NCBI GenBank assembly: GCA_029531795.1
Contig: JAPEIS010000010.1
Coordinates: forward strand, 2,232,001 to 2,296,000
DNA: 64,000 nt
Origin: Sclerotinia nivalis
Taxonomy: Eukaryota; Ascomycota; Leotiomycetes; Helotiales; Sclerotiniaceae
Direction: 5' to 3'
The notes beneath the pieces are model-generated. The model ran no database searches. It was not told the DNA's origin and saw only the letters and a program-made list of their open reading frames with translations. The first letter of the stretch is position 1. Each line of letters starts with the position of its first letter. Shown here in pieces: positions 53,500 through 64,000 of the stretch. The translations under genes were made by a program, and so were the position numbers.

Positions 53500-56400
53500 A
53501 ATACTAAGGGTAAAAAGGTAAATCGAGGAATGGATAGAGATAAGTTATTGTAGTTCAATTTTATAAATAGCAAATCTTTATTTGTAAAAACTATTATATT
53601 CTTTGTGTATGAAAATCCTTTTACTGTTACAAGTCTTATTGATAGTGGATGCTTTGGAGAAGTCTTTGTTGATCGTTTTTTTGCTTTCAAATATAATATC
53701 GAAATACAATTCTTATTTCATCCTTGCGAACTCCGATTTGCCGATGGAAAGATCGCCGATAGAATTACAGAATATTTTGTGATGGAAATCGCTATGGGGG
53801 ATTATTATGAATATTGATCTTTTTATATTATTTAATTTTTATCAGAGATATTGTTAATCTTTAGTTTATCATGGTTATAGCGCTACAATTCTATTATCAA
53901 CTGGATGGAGATGAATTTAATATTCTTTTCAAACTATTGTGCTTCCAATTGCTTGGTGTGTTATGATTCAGAGTCAGTTACTGCATCAACGATTCCATCT
54001 CCGATCAAGGAACAAAAGGATCTAGCAAAAGTTATTTTACAATAAATCGTTGATGTTATCGAATCTTTAAATAAATTCCTTATCGATTCTGATATAAAAA
54101 CTAAATATATAATTTATAAATACTGTTCTCTATATATCGAGGATTGTCCAAAGGACAATATCGATTGTTTATTTATTCAAACACTTTCTACTTTTAAAAG
54201 AATTTCTTATAAAAAACCTTTTATTGAAGAGATACCAGATGAAGATTATATATTACAATCTGACGATTCTTCTATTGATCTCGAATTTCAGCAAGGTTTG
54301 ATGCTTGGTATAAATCATTATCGAACAAAGTACTACGGAGAACCAAATAATCAAGTACAGATGATTCCCAATTGTCCGCGTCCAAAATCGATCTTAAAGA
54401 TTGCAAATCGGTGTCGATCTATTCACAATCTAAAAAACCGTTTGCCTCTATTTTCTATTGGGGAACTCTTTATATCTATTTATAAAGATACAAATCCAAA
54501 TATAGATGATATTTGTTGGTTACAAGTTTTTAGCTTTGTTTCGTTTTGTTAATAAGATAATATTCGGGTTATTCGATTGATATAGAATGAATTGGATATT
54601 GTATAGAAAACTATTGAGCAAGATTATCTGTGATAAGTTATATTGTTTTCGATATTCACAGAAGGGGATTTTCGATCGATTTTACAAGGGTAAGGCAATA
54701 TAATAGAGATGCTTTTTAGAACTCCATCGCAACTTTATGATTTTATATACGATTGTTATAAGTCGTTCCATTTGCGAAAGGTCTCTGAAACTGATATCGA
54801 TAAATTTTTAATCGGCAAATTTTCCCTTAGTGATGATCAAATACGACAAAGGTTTCCTATATGGTTATAAGATAAACTTTCTGCCTTCCTTCTATGTTAT
54901 ACAGATAAATTGCTGTTTCGTCGAATCTGGGATTACAAAATTGAATTGATATCCGGTAAAGAGCTACCTTATTTCAAAAACCGCCTTTTATCGTCAATGG
55001 AGTTGGTAGTAGTACACAAATAGCTTGATGATAATCTCTCCAAGGGGTTCATTCGGGAATCGAGATCGCGATGCGTTTCTTCTTTGCTATTGGCTGCCAA
55101 GCCGGAAGGGGGGGTCCGCATTTGTCAAGATTATCGAGAACTAAATAACGTTACTATAAAGAATCGTTATCCATTATTCATCGTTCGCGAAATACTGGAT
55201 GCTCTTTACAATGCAAAAATTTATACCAAGCTTGATATCATTGTAGTATTCAACAAATTGCGAATCGCCGAAGGGGATGAATAGAAAACTGTATTTATTA
55301 TTCGTTTTGGTCTTTTTGAATCTCTAATTATATTTTTCGGTCTTTGTAATATGCTTGCATTATTCTAATATTATATCAATCATACATTTTTCGACGAATT
55401 AGATAAATATTGTATTGTATATCTCGATGACATTTTAATCTACTCCGATAATCCTGTAGAGTATAAAAAGCATATTTACTAAGTAATTCAAAAGTTAATA
55501 GATATTGGATTACAAATTGATATTAACAAATACAAATTCGAAACTACAAAGACAAAGTATTTGAGTTTTATCATTACAACCGAAGGTATCGAAATGGATC
55601 AAGAAAAGGTCACAGCTATTATATCTTGGGAATTGCTTTTATATATAAAAGATTTACAACGATTTCTTGGTTTCGTTAATTTCTATTGATGTTTTATAAA
55701 AGATTTTTCAAAGATTTGTTGCTTTTTCAACGATCTCTTGCGGAAGAATATTATATGGGATTGGACTATAAATTATACAAAGGCTTTTGACGCTTTAAAA
55801 AGAGCTTTCACAATAACGCCGGTTTTGGTATACTTTGATTACAAGCAGAAAACTGTTTTGGAAATCGACACTTCCGATTGGATTTCAGGAGGAGTTCTCT
55901 TGTAATACGATGATGATAACGTTTTGTATCCAATCGTTTACTTTTCATCTAAGTATACAGCAGTAGAATGCAATTATAAGATCTACGACAAAGAACTACT
56001 TGTTATTATCAAAGCAATGGAAGAATAATGCCCAAAACTTCAAGGCTCACAAAAGAAGTTCGAGATTCTTATTGATTACAAGAACCTCGAATATTTTATA
56101 ACTACAAAAGCTCTCAATCAATGGTAAATGCGATAATCTGAATTTCTGTCTCAATATAATTTCCGTATAATCTATCGATCAGGAAACAAAGCTATTCGAC
56201 CAAACATACTAAATAGAAAATACGAAGATCAACTGTATCGCTCTGATTCAAATGATGAATGTCTAAAGAATCGAGAACGCGTTGTCCTCCCTCAAAACCG
56301 TTTTGACAACGACCTTTATAAGAATTTGATTGAGTATATCAATTTGGCATTAATGAAAACAATAGTATCACTTTACAATCAATCAATTGATGCTTTAATC

Positions 56401-57936
56401 GATACAGCGTATATTAGATCCGACATTGCAGATCAACTTATCTTTACTTTTAATGATTCATCGATAATTAAATAACCAAAAAAGCATTATAAAACCCTTC
56501 GGATCGCTATGCAAGATTGTTCGGTCCAAAATAATAGAATTTACTATCGGGATAAGATTTGGGTTTCACTAGACGATGAGTTCAAACTCCAAATTATTTA
56601 TCGAACTCATTCTTTTGGTTCTGCTGGTCATTTTGGTCGAATTAAAACGATCGATTTTGTCTTTTGTATATATTGGTGGTCTAATATGTATTTGGAGATC
56701 GCATTCTATATAAAGGCCTGCGAACTTTGTATTCGTATCAAATCGTCCAAATCGATATCTTCCGGATTTTTGAAACCGCTGTCTGTCCCTTTTCGTATGT
56801 AGTCTGATATCTCAATCGACTATATTATACCGTTCCCGGATTGTATTCGTTATAATTCTATTTATAAATATATCTTGATGATAATCTACAGGTTAACCAA
56901 AATGAGATATTTCATCGATATATATACACTAACGATAGAGGAGCTAATCAATACTTTTATCAATCGTGTTTATATACTTTATGGATTTCTGAACAATATC
57001 ATTTTCGATCGAGGAATGTAGTTCGTATCAGGATTCTGGTTACAACTCTCGGAGCGATTGGAAATTATTTTAAAATATTTTTCAGCTTTTCATTCTCAAA
57101 CAGATGGTCAGATTGAATGTATTAATTCGGTTCTGAAGTAGTATTTATGAGCTTTTGTTAATTATTATCAAAACGATTGATTGGATTGATTATCTTTAGT
57201 CGAATTTGCATCCAATAATTTGGTTTTTGAAACAACTAATTGCTCACCTTTCTTCGCCAATTATGGCTTTAATCTATATCTAGACATTGAACCTAATAAA
57301 CCTTGCTTACCGGATATGACTCTAATACAAAAACGGGAATTCTTTAAAGATAATAGAACTACAGATCGTATAGAATATATCTTAAAGCAACTTCGTGTCT
57401 TTATATAGTAAGCAATTGTTATTTATGAAGATTATACTAACCGCCACCGCTTTGATTCACCTCGCTATACGGCTAGCCAGAAAGTCTTTGTCAATACCAA
57501 GAATATAAAGACTTCGTATAAAGCAAAAAAGCTAAATGATAAATAGATCAGTCTTTACAAGATTATCAAAGTTTATCTTCGTATTTGTTTTGTTCAATTG
57601 TCTAAGAACGTTAAAATCTTCTCTGTTTTTTATTATTCTTTTTTACTTTCAGCTTATACCAATCTTCACTTCCTGGCTCAAGCAACGATTAACGAGTCCG
57701 AATCCCTGACTACACGGAACAGAATTTTGAAGCGGGACGATGATGAGGATGAGTTTGTTCAGAAATGGATATTTGAAGGGGTTCTAGATAATTACGATGA
57801 GGATGATCATCATTATTTGGTCAAATGGAGATACTACACGCCAATTTGGCAATTAGTTAATGATTTAAAGGATAACGAGAAGGTTCTTATCGAATATCAT
57901 CGCTTTCATTCAAAGAAGCCAGGGCTGCCAGTTTAG
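53500..57936 (+). pseudogene. pol relic of element B: protease, RT, RNase H, integrase, chromodomain
   Basis: One frame throughout, interrupted only by stops. Protease: SLIDSGCFGEVFVD near 53,630 (Asp-Ser-Gly). RT: PEGGVRICQDYRELN at 55,100, LDALYNAKIYTKLDI, then catalytic YLDD at 55,420-55,431. RNase H: LEIDTSDWISGGVLL near 55,860 and [16 protein letters not shown]. Integrase: zinc-binding His/Cys set (HSFGSAGHF, CELCIRIK) at 56,600-56,740; catalytic Asp in SDISIDYI near 56,810, Asp in IFDRGM, Glu in QTDGQIE near 57,110. Chromodomain: about 57,740-57,915 (WIFEGVLDNY, HYLVKWRYYTPIWQ, IEYHRFHSKKP). Gag and pol are in different frames, so a frameshift or internal start would have been used originally. 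Confidence 0.9.
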
Positions 57937-58233
57937 GTTCTAAAGCATTTCGATACTATTATATTGCAACCGGAACCACAGAATTTGCAATCGGAGTCAT
58001 ACAATGCAATTGTTATACCTACTCTACGAAAATCCACTCACACCAAGATTGTTCGCTTCGTCTAAAGGTATATTATATATTATAACAATAAGGGATATAA
58101 CATCATTAAAAGATATCACACGTTTTTTTGTTCAAAAACCTAATTGAGGAAAGAGATCTATATTTTTTTCTTTATTTTTCTTTATTTTTTAATACCCATT
58201 TGGGGTCAAATGGGTTTCTTGAAAAGGGGGTAC

Positions 58234-58396
58234 TATTACGGGTTCATCTCCCTTCACCTGCACGTGATCATGTGTGCCTTAGGCACACATGCATACACTC
58301 ACTTCTATATAGTCAGGTCACCTCCTTGACCTTCTTCTCCTCCTCGTAGTACAACAATAGATCAAACCTACACATACCTTTTTCCTCACCGTGATA
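58234..58396 (+). repeat. 3' LTR of element B
   Basis: Begins TATTACGGGTTCATC, 163 bases; retains C at 12 of the 15 positions that differ from the 5' LTR, so it is the less mutated copy. Confidence 0.95.
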
Positions 58397-58401
58397 GATA
58401 T

Positions 58402-58876
58402 TATATAATTATTTATAATATATCTTTTAGATCGAGAATCGATCTATAATAACAAAAGAATAACAATATATTTGTTATTGGGATTATAGAAATTATATTC
58501 TTTAAGAAATGAATCGAATAAAAAGGTATTGAATTTGAATTATTCTTTTTTTATATATATAAACTTAATAAAGAATTAGAATATATAAAATAAGAGATAA
58601 TTATTAAACAAATCAAAATACGAATTACAATGGATTTATTAAATAAACTCTAAATGTGAATAATATAAGTTATTATCACAGGTAATTATATAATATTTAA
58701 AATTTATTCTAAACTTTAATTTAACAAATAAATCAATTAATTATCTATTAAATCATTAGTTTTATTCTTCGTTATCAATCTTCAAACGAAATATAATCAA
58801 ATCAATCAAACTCGATATCGATAGGAATTTTGGAAATATTTTATAGTAATTCAAATCAAACAAAATATAAATGAAG
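58402..58876. other. AT-rich stretch between elements B and C
   Basis: No coding frame. It is the continuation of the sequence into which B inserted. Confidence 0.5.
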
Positions 58877-59112
58877 TATTACGGAGGCAGCAGACAGAAT
58901 AATAGAAATCACTTTTATTAATAAGATGTAGTTCGAAGAGCTATGTTTTTACAAAAGGAATGTTTCCTTAAATACATTTGTATATGCTAGGGCTCCGAGC
59001 CCTAGCGTTTTTACAGAGTACGATCATTGAATGTGCTTCGCTCGGTGTTGGATCGGATAAATGAAGCTTATTAAAGGGATCGATTCAATAATCCAACCTT
59101 GATCTTGTAATA
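58877..59112 (-). repeat. 3' LTR of element C
   Basis: On the minus strand begins TATTACAAGATC, as in the 3' LTR of A. It ends with GAATAATAG...GTAATA-type sequence corresponding to the A LTR 3' half (TATTAATAA, AGTTCGAAGAGC). The 5' part (U3) differs from A and includes CTAGGGCTCGGAGCCCTAG, a GC-rich palindrome. The upstream boundary at 59,112 is inferred from a GTAATA end motif. Confidence 0.7.
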
Positions 59113-59149
59113 ATATTTTTTTCCTTAAGGTCGAATTCCGTTGAGGTAG

Positions 59150-59400
59150 TTATGGAGGCTAAATTTATCAGAATACCTTTGATAGTAATTCTAGATCAAT
59201 TTTCAAACATTGTTTAGGTAATCAACAAACTTTTCGATCGGTTTATTGTAGCCGATCTATCGGACGATATATTTCAGACAAGGGCTATTACGATTGTAAT
59301 ACTTTTAATAGGAATTCAAGACTTCCTTTATTTCGAATTGTTCAATTCCTTTGATTTCAATAGAAGAAAAAGGCAGATTATATTGATTAAGAATAGAATC
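59150..59400 (-). pseudogene. Chromodomain relic of element C
   Basis: Reading the minus strand gives IEQFEIKEVLNSY followed by a stop and a KYY...LKYI segment, matching the chromodomain relic of element A. Confidence 0.5.
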
Positions 59401-59574
59401 ATTATAAATAAAATGTAATAAGTTTATATAAAATATAAGATGATTTCTTATCAAGATAGGTAGTTCGAGTTTATAAATATATATATTTATAATTTGCAGG
59501 ATTTAGAACAGATTTAGATTCTTTCAATCTAGTTTCTTTTAGGGTTTCAGGATTTTGATGTTTTTAGTATTCAA

Positions 59575-59796
59575 CTAAATCAGATTATTAGGATTGTAAT
59601 AGCGAATAAAAGTATAATGGATATTGGTATTCTTTGTATAACGAGTTTGGCTAATGATCAACTTGGTCTTCAGGTATTCAACAATCAGGGATATTTTCTT
59701 GACAAATTTTTCGGTATTTTGAATGTTAGGATGGTTAGTAACGATAAATAATTCAAATTCTATATACAAATAATAGTTATAATTTGTAAAGAACAA
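59575..59796 (-). pseudogene. Integrase C-terminal relic of element C
   Basis: An open stretch with FVKKISLIVEYLKTKLIISQ and RYTKNTNIHY, colinear with the element A segment at 47,483-47,671. Confidence 0.7.
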
Positions 59797-60354
59797 AATT
59801 AAATAGGAATTTTCAGATTAAACAGAATTGATTGAAAATTCGATAATTGATAATTATTTGAATTAATCGTTTTGTAGATATGAGATATATAATCGGAGAT
59901 ATTATTCGAATATAGTATTTGCTTTCTTAATTTGTTTATTGGTTTTCGGATGGTAGGTTATCGATAATTTCGATATTGTATTCAAATGTTTATAGATGTA
60001 TTTCTAGAAATCAGATATAAATTGAGTATTACGATTGGATATAATCGTTGATGGTAGATTGTGTAGCTTTTAGATATATTTCAAGAATAAATGGATTACT
60101 TTTTCGGAATTATAAGTATTGTGATAAGGTAGGAAATGTTTTATTTTAATTAATTGATTGATTATTATAAATATTGTATTGTAATTAAAACTTTTCGGGA
60201 GATGTATTATGAAATCGATCGATATATCTTTTTATGTTTGTTAGGGGATTGGGAATAGGCGAAGGATATTTTCTTGTTTTTTATGGTTTGGTATTGTTTA
60301 ATAGTAGTTATGATAATTATATATTCAATAATTGATGTAATTATAATATCCAGG

Positions 60355-60981
60355 TTAATAATAGTTTCGGAATAGAAGCTCAAAAATATAAATATAGTGT
60401 AAATGATTTGTAGTAGGGGAATTGTAGACTAAACGAAATAGTTCAGCTTTCAAATTATTGTAATTAAGAACGAAAAGTTTTTTATGATAATATAATAGAT
60501 TATTATTCTCAATGTATCCGGATAAGGTAATATAAAGATATTTAGATGCTTTTTCTATTAAGGTTTTTAGAATAGATATAAGTATAAAGTTGGATATATA
60601 TGTTTCAGTAAATAAAGCTTTCAATTTCTCCGGTAGTTCGAATAGCAGATCGGGGATTACAATAGATATCAAAGGTTAATTAGGCAAAGTAATAGAAGCA
60701 GATAATAGTTTAGGGATCGGTAGAGTTTTGGGGATAGATAGAGTATTAAAAGTAAATGGGGAATTAGGGATAAACAGAATAGATTTGGGGGCTGAATGAA
60801 TTAAGCGAGTTGGATTAGATTCTTTCGGCGATTGATGGGATTGATTATAAGTAGTGATTGTAAAACGAATTTTTTTCTTTAGGGAATCTATTGAATCAGA
60901 TGAAATAAGTATAGATGAAATAGATATAGAAGTGGAAATGGGTGTAGAAAATAAAGCGGGGTTAAGGTTTTCCGATTTCAA
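60355..60981 (-). pseudogene. Integrase zinc-binding region and Ser/Pro/Ile linker relic of element C
   Basis: 60,355-60,672 parallels element A 46,473-46,892 and ends ELLFRNYY. 60,676-60,981 is a Ser/Thr/Pro/Ile-rich linker preceding it (ISTSISISSILISSDSIDSL), which is less degraded than in element A. Confidence 0.7.
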
Positions 60982-61099
60982 AATCGTTTAGTTTTGATGT
61001 AGGAGATATTCATTTCTCTTTTTAGATAAATTCTTTGATTTTCTGATTAGAATATTAGATTTAGTTTCTTGTTTATTTAATCGATAGATAATCTTGAAA

Positions 61100-61970
61100 T
61101 TGAATCGAAATAGAAATTCAAATTAATGGGTTTAATAGTGGCTCAGTAATTTAATAATCGTAAAATACTTTAAATTCTTATGATTTGTGATTATTTGGAT
61201 TGGAGATAATGTTTCTTTTAATTTTGGATGTTATTCTTTGAAATATCGAATAATGATTAGTAATTCTTTGTTATAAATCTTGTAATTATATTCGGCGATC
61301 GAATACTTTTTCGAGAAATATGTAATAGATTTTAGGATTCTTATATTATTGTATTGAGATAACATTTTAGTAGATATAAAATCGAATATGTTGGTCTTTA
61401 CGATTATGTCTTTTTTCTAATCGAAAGTGGTTATGATTGGTGTTTTAATAAATGTTGTTTTCAGAGTAGAAAAAACTTTTGTATAGGTAGGATTTTAGAC
61501 AAACGGAATGTTTTTTTGAGTTAGATTAACTAATAGATGTATGATAAATGAAAAACTATAAATAAATCATTGATAAAAGTTACTAAATCTGATAAATGCT
61601 TGTATATCTGTTAGATGGATTAGGGTCTTTTATTCGATGATTATTTTGATCTTTGTGGAGTTCATTTGGATACTTTTTTGATCTATAATAAGACTTAGGA
61701 ATTTGATTTTAGGTTTCAAGAAATCGTATTTTTTCAGATTTGTATATAGATTAGTTTTCTTTAGGACTTTCAAAATCTTTTGAATATAAGTAATATGTTT
61801 AGAACGAGTTTTATTGTATATTAGAATATCATTTAGGTAAGTAGTATAGAATATATCTAGGTACTTTTGTAAAGTATTATTGATAAAACGCTGGAATGTG
61901 GTGGATATATTGATCAATTTAAAAAGTATGATTAAAGTTTCAAATAGATCGAAATGGATATAAAAAGTAA
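61100..61970 (-). pseudogene. RT and RNase H relic of element C
   Basis: 61,630-61,917 holds FQRFINNTLQKYLDIFY and YLNDILIY (RT, catalytic Asp replaced by Asn) and the thumb segment KYDFLKPKIKFLSL. Downstream on the minus strand, about 61,100-61,350 reads KELLIIIRYFKE and NHKNLKYFTI, the RNase H end. Confidence 0.75.
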
Positions 61971-63166
61971 TTAGATATTTTTGTTTTTCTTTAATTTTTA
62001 TATTGTTAAATGTAAAGATGATATTGATCTTTGTAAAGAACTTTATTTTTTTTAGATTGTTTAAAGATTCTTTAATAAGTGGTAATGGGTAATGATCTTG
62101 TATTAATAGATTATTTAGAATTTAATAATCGATACAAAATTATAATCCTTTATTAGATTTCTTAATGAACAAAATAAACGAAGTAGAAATGGACGAATTC
62201 GAATAATTAGTTTTTTAAAGCGATAAATTTGTTTTGGAATATAAAATAAAGAGTTTCAAATAGTAATTTGGTTCTTTTTTTTTAGATAAATATTGTAATT
62301 GTATGATCGATGTGGGGATAGTTTATTAGTGTTTCGTAGGGAGAATATATCAATTCAGGATCGGAATTCCTTAAACAAATTAGATGAAATAGGGTCTTTC
62401 CTTTGAGATAGAATATCGTTAATCAGGTTTATAGTAATCTAGAATATCTTGTAATTATAATGAATATATACTATATAGGTTTTTATTGATATAAATATAA
62501 TGTTTTTATTTTGAAGAGTATTCAAATGAAAAGGCAGATATACTGGGTAAGCTTTCGATGGGATATTCTACAATACTTTTATATAGGATGATTATAACAA
62601 TGTATTACAGAATTTTCGATAGAATTTGTTATCGAATTGAAATATATTAAATGCAAATTCGATATAGGGATTGTACTTTTTTAATTATACTAATTCTAGA
62701 ATAATCGAATAATAGATTAGCTCAATAATATAGATTTTTGATTTCTTTTTGTAATGATCATTAATTTGTAGATCGATTAGAATGTAACGATTTATTCGGT
62801 TTTCAGACAATATTTTTCTATCGAATTCAATGATTTCGAATAGGATAGGTAATTTGTATATTGGGAGTTTAATAGTTTCAATTCAATTTTGGTTTGCAAA
62901 AGTATATCCTTTGTATTTGTTATTCATTATAATATAAGTAGAATAGAATCGATTAAATATCGATAGGATAGTAATAAATAATATCATCAGATTTGCTTAA
63001 TTGTTTATTTCTTCAATGAAAGATAAACTTCGAATTGTAGTGATGAATAGGTATAATATATATAGGGTTTTTGTTTGATAACGATTTATACTAAACGGGC
63101 TTTGTTTCCCAAATTCGAGGAACCGGAAGGGAATAGACTGTATAGTGATATAATATATAGTTGAAT

Positions 63167-63517
63167 CTAGACAAAGAACGGAACAGGGGATAATAGAATA
63201 GAATTAATAAAACTAATTCTAATTTGTATAGAACGATTATCTGAGAACAAATAATCTTTTATATAGTAATCGATAGATCTACAATAGAAGTATTTCTTTT
63301 GTTTATATCTATTAATATATCTTTGGGAATTGAGATCCATTGGATCTTTAGTAGATATAATTGTAGTAGAAACAATAGATCGGATAATAGTCTTCGAGGA
63401 CGGAACAAGAGTATAATTAATAGGATTCAGGTTTTGAATAGTAATATAAAACAATAAAACGATTGGATTACGATTAAAGTTGATCGATTCTATCAGATAC
63501 AGATAATGATTCTCCAA
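63167..63517 (-). pseudogene. gag C-terminal relic of element C
   Basis: 116 codons colinear with element A 43,036-43,386: LYLIESINFNRNPIVLLFY and a zinc-knuckle remnant YFYCRSIDYYIKDY, where most metal-binding Cys/His have become Tyr. Confidence 0.7.
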
Positions 63518-64000
63518 TGTTTATACGAAAATAGTGAATATATCGGTATTATTTGTAAAAGGTTCAATGATAACAATTTAGTTCTTTAATTTACTTGATA
63601 AAGCTTATTCTAACAGGATAATCAAAATATTGTTGTTATCGGTTATCTCGGTTTCCAATATTAATCTTTGAAACTCAATATAAAAGATATAGAACGATTA
63701 GTTTTTCTATTTCAGATTGATTAAGAGTTTTCGGGTTTCGGTTTGTTTGTTTTAGTTTTTATAAGTTTTTTTTAGTATTTGTAATAGATCTTTATAATCA
63801 GCAAATTTAACAAATTATTCTTTGATATTATATAATCGAATTTATATAGTAACAGATCCAATTAATCTTTCAGTTATGTAAATTAGATAGGAATACAGGG
63901 AAATGAAGTAGTCGGAATTGGTATACATTTTATTCTGTATTTGATCAACAAATCGATCAAGATCGATTTTCGTTTTATCAAATAATATAGAATCAGATAT

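Larger units (their letters stand above)
51645..58396 (+). mobile_element. LTR retrotransposon B, full-length chromodomain Ty3/gypsy element, mutated
   Basis: Two 163-base LTRs (51645-51807, 58234-58396), gapless, with fifteen differences, all transitions. Target duplication GATAT is intact at 51,640-51,644 and 58,397-58,401. The internal region encodes gag in one frame and protease, reverse transcriptase, RNase H, integrase and chromodomain in one other frame, with no frameshift detected but with stops at CAG, CAA, CGA or TGG-type positions. Total 6,752 bases. The domain order and terminal chromodomain identify a chromovirus. It is inactive. Confidence 0.95.
58877..64000 (-). mobile_element. 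LTR retrotransposon C, relative of A, minus strand, cut by the right edge
   Basis: An LTR at 58,877-59,112 is followed on the minus strand by chromodomain, integrase, RNase H, RT and gag relics in reverse coordinate order, ending at the window edge. Protein segments match element A clearly (for example ELLFRNYY, KYLYITLSGYIENNNLLYY and the YLNDILIY reverse transcriptase box). Roughly 1-2 kb, including the other LTR and the gag start, should lie beyond 64,000. Confidence 0.85.

Noticed and set aside
58128..58349. Plus-strand frames of 61-73 codons at the end of element B
   Set aside because: They translate the polypurine/LTR region of the retrotransposon.
39541..64000. A CRISPR-like or novel regularly spaced repeat array
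   Set aside because: No short repeats at regular spacing were seen; all larger repeats are explained by LTRs and inverted-repeat elements.

Overview
The window looks like a nuclear contig from a filamentous ascomycete, most likely a leotiomycete of the Sclerotiniaceae type. Its genes carry short introns (about 49-154 bases) with GT..AG ends and CTAAC/CTAAT-like branch sites. Promoters are pyrimidine-rich and the proteins are fungal in type. The organism assignment is an inference from protein style and gene structure, not from a search.

The window has two very different halves. Positions 1 to about 39,700 are ordinary gene-bearing DNA. In order: the 5' end of a minus-strand gene running off the left edge; an uncharacterised 302-residue protein; a HIT-type zinc finger protein (Hit1/ZNHIT3 class, snoRNP assembly); NFU1 (iron-sulfur scaffold); a 5.3 kb gene-free stretch leading into a PSP1-domain protein; a lysine-rich unknown protein; cytosolic ribosomal protein eL15; a large HECT ubiquitin ligase; a mitoribosomal protein of the Mrp49/mL61 type; GEP3; a protein with a tryptophan-asparagine repeat; an acidic unknown protein; NHP2; a four-exon QCR8; prohibitin PHB1; a CYP52-like cytochrome P450 with an apparent one-base frameshift; and a small Rossmann-fold protein. 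Two functional themes recur. NFU1, mL61, GEP3, QCR8 and PHB1 are nuclear genes for mitochondrial proteins, and mL61/GEP3 and QCR8/PHB1 form head-to-head pairs with only about 230-260 bases between start codons. HIT1, NHP2 and eL15 serve ribosome and snoRNP biogenesis.

From about 39,700 to the right edge the DNA turns sharply AT-rich and holds only transposable elements, inactivated in the way expected of repeat-induced point mutation (RIP). Element A (41,935-48,346, plus strand) has two 213-base LTRs and a target duplication that now differs by one C/T. Element B (51,645-58,396, plus strand) is a full-length chromodomain Ty3/gypsy element with two 163-base LTRs and an intact GATAT duplication. 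Element C (58,877 to beyond 64,000, minus strand) is a relative of A in inverted orientation. A decayed DDE-type DNA transposon appears to lie between A and B. Two related elements that are palindromic over their whole length (40,200-41,015 and 45,497-46,157) are flanked by TA; the second sits inside element A.

The most unusual finds are the whole-length palindromic elements, the transition-only inactivation that leaves retrotransposon reading frames aligned over kilobases, and the paired mitochondrial promoters. I saw no CRISPR array, rRNA or complete tRNA.
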